Source of the DNA: Oidiodendron maius Zn
Taxonomy: Eukaryota; Ascomycota; Leotiomycetes; Myxotrichaceae
Length of the DNA stretch: 64,000 nucleotides
Direction of reading: 5' to 3'
Assembly: GCA_000827325.1 (NCBI GenBank)
Contig: KN832871.1
Coordinates: forward strand, 2,480,001-2,544,000
Positions 34,537 to 46,041 of this stretch are shown piece by piece. How positions within the stretch are numbered: the first letter of the stretch is position 1; the number at the start of each line of letters is the position of its first letter. The translations under genes and the position numbers were made by a program. The notes beneath the pieces are model-generated. The model was not told the origin of the DNA. It made no database searches and saw nothing but the letters and a program-made list of their open reading frames with translations.

Positions 34537-35505
34537 CGTGGGAGGGCAGCTGCATTCCTGCTCCTGGCCGTGACCCATACCACGGTACAAATCCTCCCCC
34601 CTAGGCGGACGGTGCACAGGACAACCACCACCCCTCACCCCTCGATCCGCCCAGAAAAGTCTCCGTCCACGGGTTAGTCTGCCTGTTTTGGGGTGCCTAT
34701 CGACCCTGCTCGGCTTACCTAAAGCGATCCCCTGGCCCGAGTACCAGCTCGTGGGATCTCGGGCACTTCGTGCTACTGTATCCCTAATCCCACCTCCTAA
34801 CCTCCTCCCTCGCCCCCAGCGTATTTCACCACCAGTGGGAGACCCTCGACTGCGCCGTCTCGGTCCACGGAATCCCCATTATTCTTCTTCCCTCTCGCAG
34901 GGGCGGGACACTCTCCTCTCTAGCTTCTTATCGGGTCGTTGCTTGCTCCCCTCGACCCTCGCAACCTCGCTACAGCTGCCTCCATCTGCCGAACAAGTAC
35001 ACTTCTGTACTTTTCGTACTCGCATCCACACCCCTTCCCCTTCCGCCAGCCAGCTACTCGCTCATGACTGGTCACCCTCGACGGTGAACGTCGAAGCTAT
35101 CAGACCTCCAGTCTGCCGCGTCCCGTCCTCACCCGTCGATCGAATCGACCGCCTTCAGACGCCCGCGCCATCCTCTTCGGAGATACGAATTACGGCCCTC
35201 CTCGAACAACAGGCACACACGGGGCTGCAGCTCTTGTTGCAGCCACCCCAAAAGGTCACCCTCGCTCGCTCGCCGATCCCCACCCCAAGCGCATTGTGGG
35301 ACTGGTAAACATCTAGTGCTAGTGAGGATCGGTCTTCCGTCGACTTCTCACCTCTGGAACGGGGGTAACACGCCTCACCACAGTTCCTACTCCACCCTCG
35401 ATGACGGGCTTTGCCTGAGCACCCTCGCTGATCCTCCTCTTCCTCCCCAGACAACCACACTCGACTCGGGTGCGAAAAGGACCTCGGCCACGCTGGAGCC
35501 ATTAC

Positions 35506-35679
35506 ATGATACACATGACCCAGCCCGTCAGTACGTCAGACGGTCCCCCTTCTAGCACAGATGGTCCTCTGCAGAGCGGTGTTAGCTCTGAGCCTGTAAC
35601 CAGCCGCGGCGCTCGACTGCCGTATAGCCCTCGATTGCTGAGTCCGCCTGAGTCGTGTGTGTGTGGGAGAACGATATGA
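35506..35679 (+). promoter_or_regulatory. Upstream ORF whose stop overlaps the start of the Zn2Cys6 gene
   Basis: ATG 35506 (a second in-frame ATG at 35515) opens 57 codons rich in Ser/Pro (VSTSDGPPSS, LPYSPRLLSPPES), ending at TGA 35677-35679. The stop lies inside ATGATG, the two adjacent candidate starts of the regulator (35676 and 35679). Such a stop-start overlap suits termination-reinitiation control of translation. I could not find a splice that would join this frame to the regulator with a normal-length intron. Whether it is transcribed in the mRNA leader is unknown. Confidence 0.4.
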
Positions 35680-38600
35680 TGGACCATGGACAGCATGACC
35701 AGAAACGACCGCGCATAGGATCGTGGAGTGCCCAACAATCACGAGAACTGCCTCAACTTCCTCCTCCTCCTGCTACTCAATATCAGCATGTGTCTCCGTT
35801 TCCACGCCCTGAGCCTCAACCGCACCCGTTAGACACCCACCGACGCCTCTCCGAACACGGCCAGTACGACCCCGATCCACGAGTGCCTCCGCCAGGTCCC
35901 TCTCATGGGTACCGTCCCAATCCTCAGCACCCTCCTGCCCCTCCATACACTGGATCGCGAGACGCAATGATCAAGAGGGACCCCGCCGACGAGCCTCCTC
36001 CGCCGCAGTACAGGCCACCGGTGACCGCGACCGCTCCAGAACATGGCGTGGCCGCGCCGCTTCCAGATAGATTCCACCATCCTCACCTGGACCCCTCGCC
36101 CTCAGTGACTACTCAGTTTCGGTCACCGTTTCCCCCTCCGCAGAGTCCAATGGCCGGCCCGGAGCCGTATGGCGGGTACAATGGGTTCCCGCCACAGACG
36201 AGAGATCCGTACCAGAGCATCCCGTACTCCTCTACCGCGGCTGCCGTCAACGCGGCAATGGGCAAGAAGAAGGCGCAGAGGGCCGCGCAGGCCTGTGACA
36301 GCTGCCGGACTCTCAAGGCAAAATGCGATGAAGGGAGGCCCCATTGTGGCAGTTGCAAGGACAAGGGAACCACCTGCGTCTATCGAGATCCCCCCCCAAA
36401 ACAGTACGCTCCCCTTCTTCACTATTCTTCTACGTGCAGGCGTTGAGCCATACGCTAATAAAACTAGGGTGGACAAAGCGTCCGCTGATATTATGGAGGG
36501 CTTATTACGTCTGGAGGCGAGACTAGAGGGTGGGTTAAAGGCAATAGATGGTAGGCTTGCTAGACTTGAGGGCGCACCTCGCAGATCGAGCGAACAGGAG
36601 GAGGAGTTTGCATCATACACCCAAGACGCAGAAGCCCGACTCAAGCAGGAGCTTCGTGACGATATTGCCGTGCCGCTGTTCGAACGGGAGCCGGCCGGCT
36701 CCCAATCCCCGCACTCTGCAAAGGCCGAGCCTGTGCTTGCAGCTACTCCTGGGGAGTATCCCGCGCCAGAGACAGTAGAAGAGGAGCTGAATATTCTACC
36801 TGCCCCCGTCGCGGACGAAGAGGAGGAGGAGGTCGGGGACGACGTGCGCCCTGGCAAACCGTCAATTCCCGTCAACCATACGACTCCAGCCGCCCGGCTC
36901 CTCCTTGAGCCAGCAATTGCCAAGTTGGCCCAAGGGATTATCATGCAGGAAAAAATCAAGAATGAAAAATACCCCATCCTCCAAGAAGCGAGGCGTGGGG
37001 TTTTACGACTCTACGGTCGAGGAGAAGGTGTAGATCGCCCACCAGGTTATGAGAGGGAACCCTTGGTAGATTATGGCTCGGAAAGCACACCCAGCGACGC
37101 CAATTCGGACGTCTCTTCCCCTGCTGGAGAAGAATGGGGCCAGGTTGGAGGACTGACACCTGGCGCCGACGACAACTCCCCACCCGTGCAGCGAGGAACG
37201 GTCATTGATACCGAGGGAATGCCTGATTTTAGCCGCGACACGGTGATTAAATACGTGGAAAGCTACAACAATAACCTCAATATTATGCACCCGATTCTGG
37301 TGCCCCGGCACCTTAACGCCCTAGTTGACATGTTCCTTAGGTCTATTCCCGCCAGCAATATAAAACCCAGGCAGGGCGACGGCGTGGCTGGGTATGCATC
37401 GAACATACGTGGTCCGACAGCAAGCTTCGTGGGCAGCAGTCGAAACCCAGAGTCACCTGGGCAAAAACGGAAGAGGTCTCCTGTGGTTGCAGGAGAGAGC
37501 CCAGAGGTACCAGGCAGCGCTGACCTTAAACCTGGTCACCCATTTCGATCAATTAGCACGGCCCTTGTCCTACTGGTGATGGCCTTGGGAGAAATATGCG
37601 AGCATAAAAGAAAAATCCCCGACATATCATATCTGCAAAACGACGACCAGTTGGTGGCGGGCTCGCCGCAGATGCGCAATGGCCACCCACGTTCTCCCGC
37701 CCAGACTTCTCCTACCCTGTCCGCCTCGACAGGATTGCCTTCTCCGCACGACGGAGAGCGAATATTCTCGCGCAGCCGAAGAACGTCCTCAGATGGCACG
37801 CCTTACTTCGTTAAAAATCGCACTAAGACCAGAAACCTAGACATCATACCGGGTCTGCCATACTTTGCCCTCGCGACTGATATTCTTGGCAACCAAAATG
37901 GCGGTAACAGCCTTCAACACGTTCACGCTAACATTCTTGCTGGTTTATATCACGGCCAGCTAGGGCGAGTTTGTGAGAGTCATTCCTACATCAACAATGC
38001 TTGCCGTGCCCTACAACACATCCTGAGACCGTAATGTCCACCCTGTCTGAATTTACTAACTAGGCTGATGCATATTATAGAAAGCTCGACCGACTACAGA
38101 GATTAAAGAAAAGTGGCGCGATGATTCCGCACAGGGACAACCCGATAGTCTTTGCATTCTGGACATGCTTGCAGCTCGAGAGGTAAGATTTCGCCTGAGA
38201 ATAAACGCCGTGCGGAAGCTTACAGTATGAAGTGACATCCTTGCCGAGCTACCTTACCCTCACTCCGGCATCTTGACCTATGAAGAGGACATGCCGCATC
38301 CTAATTTACAGGCAGCCAGTGCCGATGGGATCAATGACGTGGTTTTAGAAAGCTACTCTGCCCAGCTGTATTTGCGAAAGCATCTCAACATGCTGCATGC
38401 AATGTTCTACAACCCGGACGGTGTGTGAAGCTGGGAAGGAACACAAGAACGTTGCTGACTCGTCACAGATGCACAAGGAGATAAGCCCAACTACATTGCC
38501 ATGGTCAAAGCATGTGAGCATGTGCTTGATCAATTCAATACAATTGCACCCAACCTGAAGTGGGATGATAATAATGCGGAAGACCTATTCGCGAGGGACA

Positions 38601-39245
38601 TCCTTGGTGCGCGGTTACGAGCCAAGTTCTATGGGGCGCGAGTCATCACCTATCGAGATTTTGTATTGAAGATATTACAGCGCTCGTCTGAAATGTCTAT
38701 GGCTCAAGATGAACAAAATTCAAACAGCGCTGCGACCGTATTGGCTCCTGCATCTAGCGTAGACGCTGAGATCGAGCCGATAATTATTCAGTATGCAGAG
38801 CAGTGTATAAAGGCTCTTATCAAGAGCACTGTTGCCTTTCACGGGATAGGTGAGATAGGGAAAGATCGGCTAATAGTCACAAATATCTGGGGCACGGCAC
38901 ATGCGTACGTTCTGTCTGTTGCGTTACGTCTTTCGACTGTTTAGAGCTGACTCCAATTTTTGCAGGCAATGGGGCAATATTATGACTCTTCAGGCCGCGT
39001 ATATGGATCCCATCCTATCGCGCTTTATATCGAGGGATGAACTTCGCGAGCTGTCAATCAAAACCCTTTGGTTTCTCCGATTGCACGCCCACCGGTCCTC
39101 TGCTCTTTACATTGACTACAAAATACTTTCACACACGGGTCGGGTAACGGGTCTTGTGCAAGAGAAGGACCTGACCCATATTGGAAGCGTAAGCTCAAGT
39201 TTCGGCAGTCAGTCAAGTGGAGATGTCCTCATGGCTCGAGGCTAG
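35676..39245 (+). CDS. Zn2Cys6 transcription factor with fungal-specific regulatory domain
   Basis: Six exons (35676-36403, 36468-38030, 38081-38182, 38233-38420, 38469-38904, 38966-39245) join to 1,098 residues. Residues 1-200 are Pro/Gln/His-rich. The binuclear zinc cluster starts at residue 207, spacing CX2CX6CX6CX2CX6C (ACDSCRTLKAKCDEG), preceded by GKKKAQRAAQ. A heptad-patterned helix (ADIMEGLLRLEARLEGGLK) suits dimerisation. An acidic, disordered stretch follows, then the fungal_trans-type domain: TVIKYVESYNNNLNIMHPIL, SISTALVLLVMALGEICEHK, IPGLPYFALATDILG, FAFWTCLQLESDILAELPYP, and FYGARVITYRDFVLKIL. It should bind CGG-type sites in the nucleus; its pathway is not evident from neighbours. 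The start is ATG 35676 or 35679. Confidence 0.9.
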
Positions 39246-41810
39246 ATATCACATCAGCCACATGTCGGCACAACCGGTATATGGTAATTTAGATTAGTTT
39301 TACGTTGGAGGATCTCGTACTTTATTTTCTGTGTTTAGCAGCATGACGTACATATTGCATTGACGACTGGAAATCTACGGGGGTGGGCGGCTTTTTCTCA
39401 GCATCATTTTCAGCGGTGGCGTAGATGCCTCTAAAAGGTCTCGCTTTACAACGCGTCCATGTTTACTTTACTACGCTTAAGCAATAGGCCGTGACCTGGA
39501 GCGCTCTGTCACATCATTATCAGCATCAGCATCAGCATTATCAGCGTCATCATTATCGTCTTGAAGCGCAAAGCGAGGGGAGCGACAAATTCACATCTGG
39601 GAAATCTCTCAGCACTTTATATTCTGGCGATTTCTAGGTCGGCGGCGGCAAACTGAATATTTATATATCCTTGTGCAGCTAGTTTTAATTTTCTCTCTCT
39701 ACGGCGTATTGCGGACACGGGAAGAGGCAGTCTGTTTTGGACAGTGTGGCTACGAGGGTTGGAGGTACATATACATCGAGGGCCAGGCCTCAGAGCGATT
39801 TGGCGCCCGCTTTTGTACATAGGTGGACCGCCTCAGAGCGTTAGGAACAGTAATTATACAACGGGCAGTGTCCAGATTCCAGAGTCCAGCACCGGGTCTT
39901 GCTGTGAAGCGGGCCATGGTCCATGTGATTGATGTGCCGGCGCCATCCTGGTCCAACCCGTGGGCATATGTGCTGGCCCTGCTGCTGCTTACCGCCGCCG
40001 TGGGAGCGCATCCAAATTTATGATCTGTTATGTTGTAGGCGGCAGCGCACAGACGGAGATACTACCGTCGGAGTTATCGGCCAGTACCAAAGACTGCACG
40101 CCAACGCCGATCTGGGCTGTTGATTGTCGAGGCTTGCAACTGCATTGCATCTGCTTCTTTGCGTGCCGGGGCCGTGAGGCAGATCCTCTGCAGGCCCGAT
40201 ATCCAATGGTGGCGTCTCGTTGTTCTGGGTTCTGCTGCCGGGTAATTCATTATCTTGACAGCTGGTGATAACTGACAGATTTCAGGACTGTCGCATTTGG
40301 GGAGCCCATCGACGCTATTGGCAATGGCAGGAAAGCCCGATGGAACGGGAATTGCCTGCAGGTTATCGCGCCACGGCCATCCTGATCACACCGCCCGTAT
40401 GGCCGTTCTTCGCCCCCGTTTCACCCTTTCCCACTCGCATCACGCATGCCATTTCTGCATTCTTCAGCTGAGCATGCTTTGGCGCCGCCCCGCCTCTCGT
40501 CTAGCCTCTTCTGCGGCGCCCGTCATCGCTTTCCAGAAAAGAGCCGTCCATCCCATCATGGGCTGTCGCCATCACCTGCAGCTGTCAACCCTGGTCCCGG
40601 CCCCCGCCATGACATACAGAGTCCTTTGCATCTCTAGGTCTACGATCTTAGTCGGCTGTCTCTGTCTCTGGATAGGCGTTACCAGGGATTTGGAATCATC
40701 GCTAGTGTTGTAACACTGCGGGTGGGGAAGGCAGCCTCCGGACGGGAGCCAAGACGGCCAGGCGTGGGTGACGAGAATATCAGAACGGCATAGGGGCTGG
40801 GATCCCTTCATTCTCGCCCGAGAAGAAGGGCTCGGTCGTCCTCAGACAGTCGCGCGCTCCTTGGGCGGTTTTTCCGGCGTGAATCCGAGCAAGTGCCATG
40901 TCCTTCGTGGTCGAGGGGATTTCAGAAGAGACATGTCGAATCAGCCAGGCGAAGAATCGCCCTCCCATTCACGGATCCATGTCCATGCCCCAGGAAGCCG
41001 TGAAACGAATATGCAGTGAGGGATTTGGGGGCAGTGGAAAATATGGCTCGAGGGTGGAACCCTGTCTCATGCCACAATCCCATCTACCGCTCGATTTTCG
41101 CCATGAGAGACGGCTCCAAAAGGGATATGCCTGCCTCGTACCTCTGAGTCGCAAGCGGCTAAGCCCTTGAGAGTCGTCAAGACGCGAGCAGGAACAATGT
41201 TTGTAGAATGTCTCTTGTCCACAGTGTAATGTAACCCCCCCAGACTTCCCCAGGTCTGGGACGGTGCGAGGGTATACTCTAGAGACCACCGAGAACCCTC
41301 CTTGAAACCGTCGCCCAGCTGGTCCACACCACCATGGAGGGCGATGCTGCTACAGAGTTTGATATTCTGGACCTGGATGTATACTCCTGAAGATCAGACA
41401 AAACCACTGCGAGTGGCGAGTCACGGTTCCGCTCCCGGAAGAGAACGAGCCCTGGCCTCGACGACAATATTAATGCCTTTAAGTTGGAATTGCGAATAGC
41501 CTCACTTTTCCTTTTCCTTATCCTTATCCAATTTCCCCGGATTTTCACATGTAGTGGGGGGGGGACACTGATCGGGTCATCGGAGCAAGAGAAACTCCGA
41601 ACCTCGGCTGCAATAGGTAAGTGGATTGTTCACAGGAACACTTCAGGAACGGCTGCGCTCTCCACAAAAAAATAATGGACCACGACGACCAGAAGTCCAT
41701 TTCCTGACCTCTCCTTCCTGTCTCTCCTTCTACCATCATTTCTTCTCGCATGGACGCTGTTTACCGATATATAATCCCCTGTCTCTTATCTGTGCCGCGA
41801 ACCCCTCGAG
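39246..41810. other. Large intergenic region without a recognisable gene
   Basis: About 2.6 kb between the Zn2Cys6 gene and the THEM6-like gene, same strand. Open frames are short and overlap on both strands. It contains a trinucleotide-type repeat near 39511-39560 and a G9 run near 41556. Long UTRs of the two flanking genes probably account for part of it. Confidence 0.45.
39511..39560. repeat. Imperfect trinucleotide repeat (atc/cag type)
   Basis: Alternating atcattatc, agcatcagc and atcagcg units in the 3' flank of the Zn2Cys6 gene. It is a low-complexity tract, not a CRISPR-like array, since units are contiguous and without spacers. Confidence 0.75.
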
Positions 41811-42944
41811 ATGGCCTCCGCTGTCAGACTCCCCTTGAAATCGATAATTTTCGCATCCTCCATTATTCTAGCTGCTGGAGCCTCGCGGCTACAATACCGC
41901 GATCTCCTCCTCCGTACCTTCACGGGTCCGGGTAGCTATTCGCGGACGGCTGTGATTGTGCTGCTCCTCATAAACATCAAGAACTGGCCGTTCGTGTGGT
42001 CGGTTCGTGCTTATCTATCACATGGAAATGAAGTGAGGTGCTAAGGAACACCACAGATTCGAGTCTACAACGCCATCTTGGGCCATTGTGTGCTTAACAA
42101 ACGCATTATCCCTACAGAAATAGCGCCTTCGACCATCTTCCTCCCAACTATAACAACTTCCTACTCCCCATTCACAGAATGCGACTACAACCTCCACAAA
42201 TCCAACTCCACCTACTTCACCGACCTTGACGTCTCCCGCTCGCATCTGGTATGCTGCCTCCTCCAACCGGCCATCACGAAGCTGCAGTACAACCGCCTCA
42301 CGAAGTTAATACAAGACAAGAATGGAAAGCCCGTACAAGCCCGGTTTAACATCATGCTCGGGAGCGTGGAGTGCACTTTCAAGCGCGAGATCGGCATGTA
42401 CCAGGGGTACGAGATGTGGTCGCGATTACTCTGCTGGGATCGGAAGTGGCTCTACGTCGTGACACATTTCGTGAAGAAGGGCGCCGTCAGACCCCGCTCC
42501 TACATCCTTAGCAACGGTAGCTGGTTTGGTGGCAAGGGCTATAAGCTCGAGGGTGATGGAAGGGCCGGATCCGACGAGCTGGATGAGAAGGCCATCTTTG
42601 CCAGCGCGATTTCAAAGTACGTGGTTAAGCTCGGTAGACTTACAGTGCGCCCGGAAGTGATGCTGGAAAACTCAGGATTCTTGCCAGAGAAGCCTGGCGG
42701 CTGGGCCACCGTGAACGAGGAGAGCGGGGACTCGACTCCTGAAACCTTAGATGCTGAGCTCGAGGATGGAGCCGCAGCAGCTAATGATACCTCAAGCACT
42801 GAGTGGGATTGGAAGAGAATTGTGGCTGAGAACCTAAGGGGTATGAAATTTGCCGAGCATTTAGCTGCCCTGGACGGCCTTCACCACGAGTTTTCAGGAA
42901 GCAGAGCTTCCGCGTTGGGCAGGTACACAGATTTCCCGGTCTAA
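41811..42944 (+). CDS. THEM6-like membrane-anchored thioesterase-fold protein
   Basis: Exons 41811-42002 and 42057-42944 encode 359 residues. The N-terminus (MASAVRLPLKSIIFASSIIL) and the segment TAVIVLLLINIKNWPFVW are hydrophobic, suggesting membrane anchoring. The core matches the 4HBT_2 family: TTSYSPFTECDYNLHKSNST, YFTDLDVSRSHLV, FNIMLGSVECTFKREIGMYQ, GYEMWSRLLCWDRKWLYVV and HFVKKGAVRPRSYIL. The C-terminal ~150 residues, with DWKRIVAENLRGMKFAEHLA, are a conserved fungal extension. A catalytic role on acyl-CoA is inferred from the fold only; animal THEM6 is an ER membrane protein of unclear activity. Confidence 0.82.
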
Positions 42945-43407
42945 TATAACAGCGGGGTTGAAGATTTGCCAATATCGATAGACATTTAGACTGCAGTGTA
43001 GTAATGTAGACTGTTATGCATAATATTTCACATTCCGAAGGCTCTGTAATGTGAAGGCAATCAAGCAAGCTGTCGGCACGCTGGAAGGAGATGGGCACAG
43101 GAAGCGTTAGAAAGGAGGCGTGTCTTGTTGGGACCTTTGTTTTATCCGGGATATGCATGCACTCGCATCTTGCTGCCAAATAAAACTTCCATGGAGGAAG
43201 TAAGAATTTCCCAACGTCCTCGGCAGGCAAGTGACCAGAGACCGATTAACCGGCCCAAATATAGGCAAGGGCGGTAGAAGATGGTGGAGATGACTGGTAA
43301 ATGAAAATTGCAAATGAAATGGATCTCAAGTCAGTTTTAGAGAGGAAGACGAGTACCTAAGATGGGACAGGAGACAATCATTATGGAGCATTGACAAAGG
43401 TCGATTC
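42945..43407. other. Convergent intergenic region
   Basis: About 460 bp between the THEM6-like and HD-domain stop codons. No gene or repeat is recognisable. Confidence 0.45.
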
Positions 43408-44217
43408 TCAGTCCTGGGCGAAATATTTCCTTGACTCTTCTTCTTCCTCCTCCCACCACCGCTTAAAGGCCTTCAATCTCTCAGTTCTCTCTCTCGCCAA
43501 GCTCTTTCCCGGCCCGGTTTTCATCATGGACTCCAACTTCTCCAGCTTAACCTCGAAATGTTGGATCGTGTCTCCCATAGACCTTCTTGTCTTCGCGCCA
43601 CCGTAAGTAAACGTCCTGCCGATCCCAATAGCACCAATGGCATCCAGCCGGTCTGCATCTTGGACGATAGCCAGCTCGGGATATGTCTGGATCATGGCTT
43701 TGACCCGTGCCGGGTCTTTGATCTCAGACGAATAGGAGACACCGAGAACAATCCGTTGGACTTTGACTGCCAGATCCTCCGGGGCACCGAAGCTCAACAG
43801 TGTTGCATGGACCAGGGTGTTCTCGTCCTGGCCTGGTTCGAGGTATTTCTTATCCCCAACATCGTGCAGGAGGGCGGCAAGGGTAATGGCGTGTAAGTCC
43901 ATTCCTTCGACATGCGATGGCGTATCGTCTTTCAGTCTCTCATATATTAGATGTGCCAATCCTGTCACTCTCTTGATGTGATTGAAGTCGTGAGATCCAT
44001 CATACATGCTCATGTACTTATGCACGAACGCCGTTACCTTTGAAACCAGCTGGGCCAGATGGGTGGCGCTGCTTTCAGTCAGGGGCTTTTGAGTTTGCAC
44101 TTGCCCTCCATCTTCCTCAGTGGCCACTGCAGAAACTTTCCCTGCCCCTTCTTTCTCTGAAATTTCATGAATGTCCCCGTTGATGTCATTACTAAAGGAG
44201 GACATGTTGCGTATCAT
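43408..44217 (-). CDS. HD-domain phosphohydrolase
   Basis: A single exon of 269 residues. The first ~60 residues are polar and variable. The HD metal-site pattern follows: H in GSHDFNHIKRVTGLAH, the HD pair in LAALLHDVGDKKYL, and the distal Asp in IVQDADRLDAIGAIGIGR. Other family-typical segments are FTYGGAK and a C-terminal KAFKRWWEEEEEESRKYF helix. The protein is closest in outline to the YedJ/YpgQ-like stand-alone HD proteins, some of which hydrolyse nucleotides. Substrate is unknown. It has no intron, unlike most genes in the window. A second in-frame ATG five codons in is an alternative start. Confidence 0.88.
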   Translation of the reverse strand: MIRNMSSFSNDINGDIHEISEKEGAGKVSAVATEEDGGQVQTQKPLTESSATHLAQLVSKVTAFVHKYMSMYDGSHDFNHIKRVTGLAHLIYERLKDDTPSHVEGMDLHAITLAALLHDVGDKKYLEPGQDENTLVHATLLSFGAPEDLAVKVQRIVLGVSYSSEIKDPARVKAMIQTYPELAIVQDADRLDAIGAIGIGRTFTYGGAKTRRSMGDTIQHFEVKLEKLESMMKTGPGKSLARERTERLKAFKRWWEEEEEESRKYFAQD

Positions 44218-44369
44218 TGGCCAGAATGGTGGTTGCAGTCACGGGAATTGTTCACTACAGTACCAAGGTTTGTTGCGAAGCGATGCCGAGTCGCAGCGTT
44301 ACTAACGACCACCGTACTGGAGTCAAGATACAACGGGAGAATTATACAATACTCACCTCCCTATCTACA
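44218..44369. other. Promoter side of the HD gene
   Basis: Short stretch between the HD-domain start codon and the apparent left edge of the transposon relic. Nothing specific is recognised. Confidence 0.4.
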
Positions 44370-45680
44370 GTCCCTGTAAATAAAAGGGCTACCCTTTTAG
44401 GTAAAGCGTCTAATATTGAGCAATATTTAATATGGAGCAATATTAGGCAATATCGATAATCTCGAGTAAATGGATAGCCCTCCCACTTTCTTTACGCTGC
44501 AGACTGACTGAATTGGAGCCAGCAATGGCGATTCCTACCGCTCAACGCGATTACATTTATGCTCTTTTTACGCGCACAAAACGCCAAATTACAAAGGTTC
44601 TAGATCTCCTCGCTCAATAGTTCAACACATTATTAATTGAAGCCCTTCTCCTGAGCCAGAGGAGAGCCCACAAGACGCCTTACCCCTGTTACGTCTCAAC
44701 GGATATACGTCTTTGTACACCACTCTCCAGCCTCTCGATGCAAGTCCTAAAGCACTATCATAGCCGAATTGGGTTTAAATTCGACCCGAAAGAGTGTAAA
44801 TGAACTGCTAGGCAAAGACTAGGAGTCTGAATCACTATTTGCCAGTAAAGAAGCCCTGACTGACAGACAAAGCTTAGACTACAAGGTGGGACACAGGAAT
44901 TAGTTGGCAAGGAAAGGACTTGTATTATACAATATTTTCGGACAAATCCGCTATGCAGAGTAGTGGACTAAAGGACGTCTTCATCACTCGCCATATAGAC
45001 GAGCAGTTCAGAAGGGTTGTTTACACCCTATATTCAAAAGGCTAGCTAGTATAACTCTCCATGGCTAAATTGGTTATTAATTCAAGAGCAAACTCATTTC
45101 TAGGACTATATATCTTCGGCGAAGTCATACCCAAGGGCTATTTGGAGTATATATTACTATAGGTCCAAGAGGAGTATTAGACGCCTTAAGTCTTAGAAGC
45201 GAGCCCTACTTACTAGGAATTTATATAAGATAATACGCCTGTTTACAAAACTAAGACAGTACTCGCGCAGTTGTAGGATAAAGAGATCCCTCTTATAGAT
45301 TAGCCACCTTGCCCTCTAAATCTGAATGTAGTCGAAAACCTTTAGTCTATTACCAAGGCACGTCTTGTACTAAGGGCTAGTAAATATTATACTCTTAAGG
45401 AGTTTGGACAAATGATTCAAGAGGAGTGGGATAGTATTGTAATTAATAAGATCAGTACACTGATTGATTCTATATCTTCTAGAGTAGCCGGCTTTGTTAC
45501 TACTAGAGAAGGGCATATCAAGCACTAGGCAAAAGGCTTTAGGAAGTGTGTATTAGGATAATTAGTCTATATAGCTCTTAATAGGAAAACTCAAGCCCCT
45601 TATATCATCTAGATAACATGAATCACTGCTTAAGAAGGCTATGGTTTGCCATTTTTAGGACTAAATTACCCTGGTTACAG
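44370..45680 (+). mobile_element. Degenerate Tc1/mariner transposon relic with RIP-like stops
   Basis: An AT-rich block with a recognisable DDE transposase on the + strand. Near 44525 it begins MAIPTAQRDYIYALFT; near 44930 a VIFSDKSAM-like piece gives the first catalytic Asp region; from 45215 a single frame reads (stop)DNTPVYKTKTVLAQL, then IPLID(stop)PPCPLNLNVVENL(stop), YYTLKEFGQMIQEEWDSI, and ISSRVAGFVTTREGHIKH, matching QDNAPVH, the WPP...PIENLW motif and the C-terminus of Tc1-like transposases. In-frame stops sit where the family has Gln (CAA to TAA) and Trp (TGG to TAG), i.e. C:G to T:A changes. Terminal repeats are uncertain: both ends carry a cctgtaa motif (about 44375 and, inverted, about 45670). 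Inactive. Confidence 0.8.
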
Positions 45681-46041
45681 GCTATTTTTGGGTGTACCAT
45701 TCTCCCGGCCAGGGACTGTATAGCGAAAATCTGTACTTCCTTTCAGATATTGAAAATTTGCATGTAAGAGTACATCGTGTCACTATATTGACAAATCTTG
45801 AGAGACGTGAGATAGCTGCCCTGGTAATGTGACTTAATTCAACAAATATTACTCCTAATATACTCTCTGTACTCCTTTCCAAAATCCTCATTCCCTTATT
45901 CCCCGTACCTCCATACACTCGTAAAACAAAAGCATAATCCATAACTCGCGTCACCGTGTCCCTTTTACGCCCGATAACCCCTATAGCGCAGACCAACACC
46001 TCTAATTAATCCGAGCCGAATCCTCTTGCTTTCCGGACAAA

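Larger units (their letters stand above)
32513..35505. other. Long GC-rich leader/promoter region of the Zn2Cys6 gene
   Basis: About 3 kb with no recognisable protein. From about 33,400 it is GC- and CT-rich, with long open frames on several strands at once, as expected from base composition rather than coding. It contains an AT-rich hairpin (33932-33957) and a GT microsatellite (34515-34536), listed separately. Long leaders of this kind are common for fungal regulators; part is probably 5' UTR of the downstream gene. Confidence 0.5.

Noticed and set aside
33983-35308. Long + strand open frames (196 and 206 codons) upstream of the Zn2Cys6 gene
   Set aside because: Compositionally biased GC-rich sequence, open on several frames and both strands, no family resemblance; treated as leader/promoter.
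35506-35679. First exon of the Zn2Cys6 gene
   Set aside because: Any splice that keeps frame into the regulator would need an intron of about 35 bp, shorter than any other here; listed as a uORF instead.
39511-39560. Possible CRISPR-like repeat array
   Set aside because: Contiguous trinucleotide-like units without spacers in a eukaryotic genome; a simple repeat.
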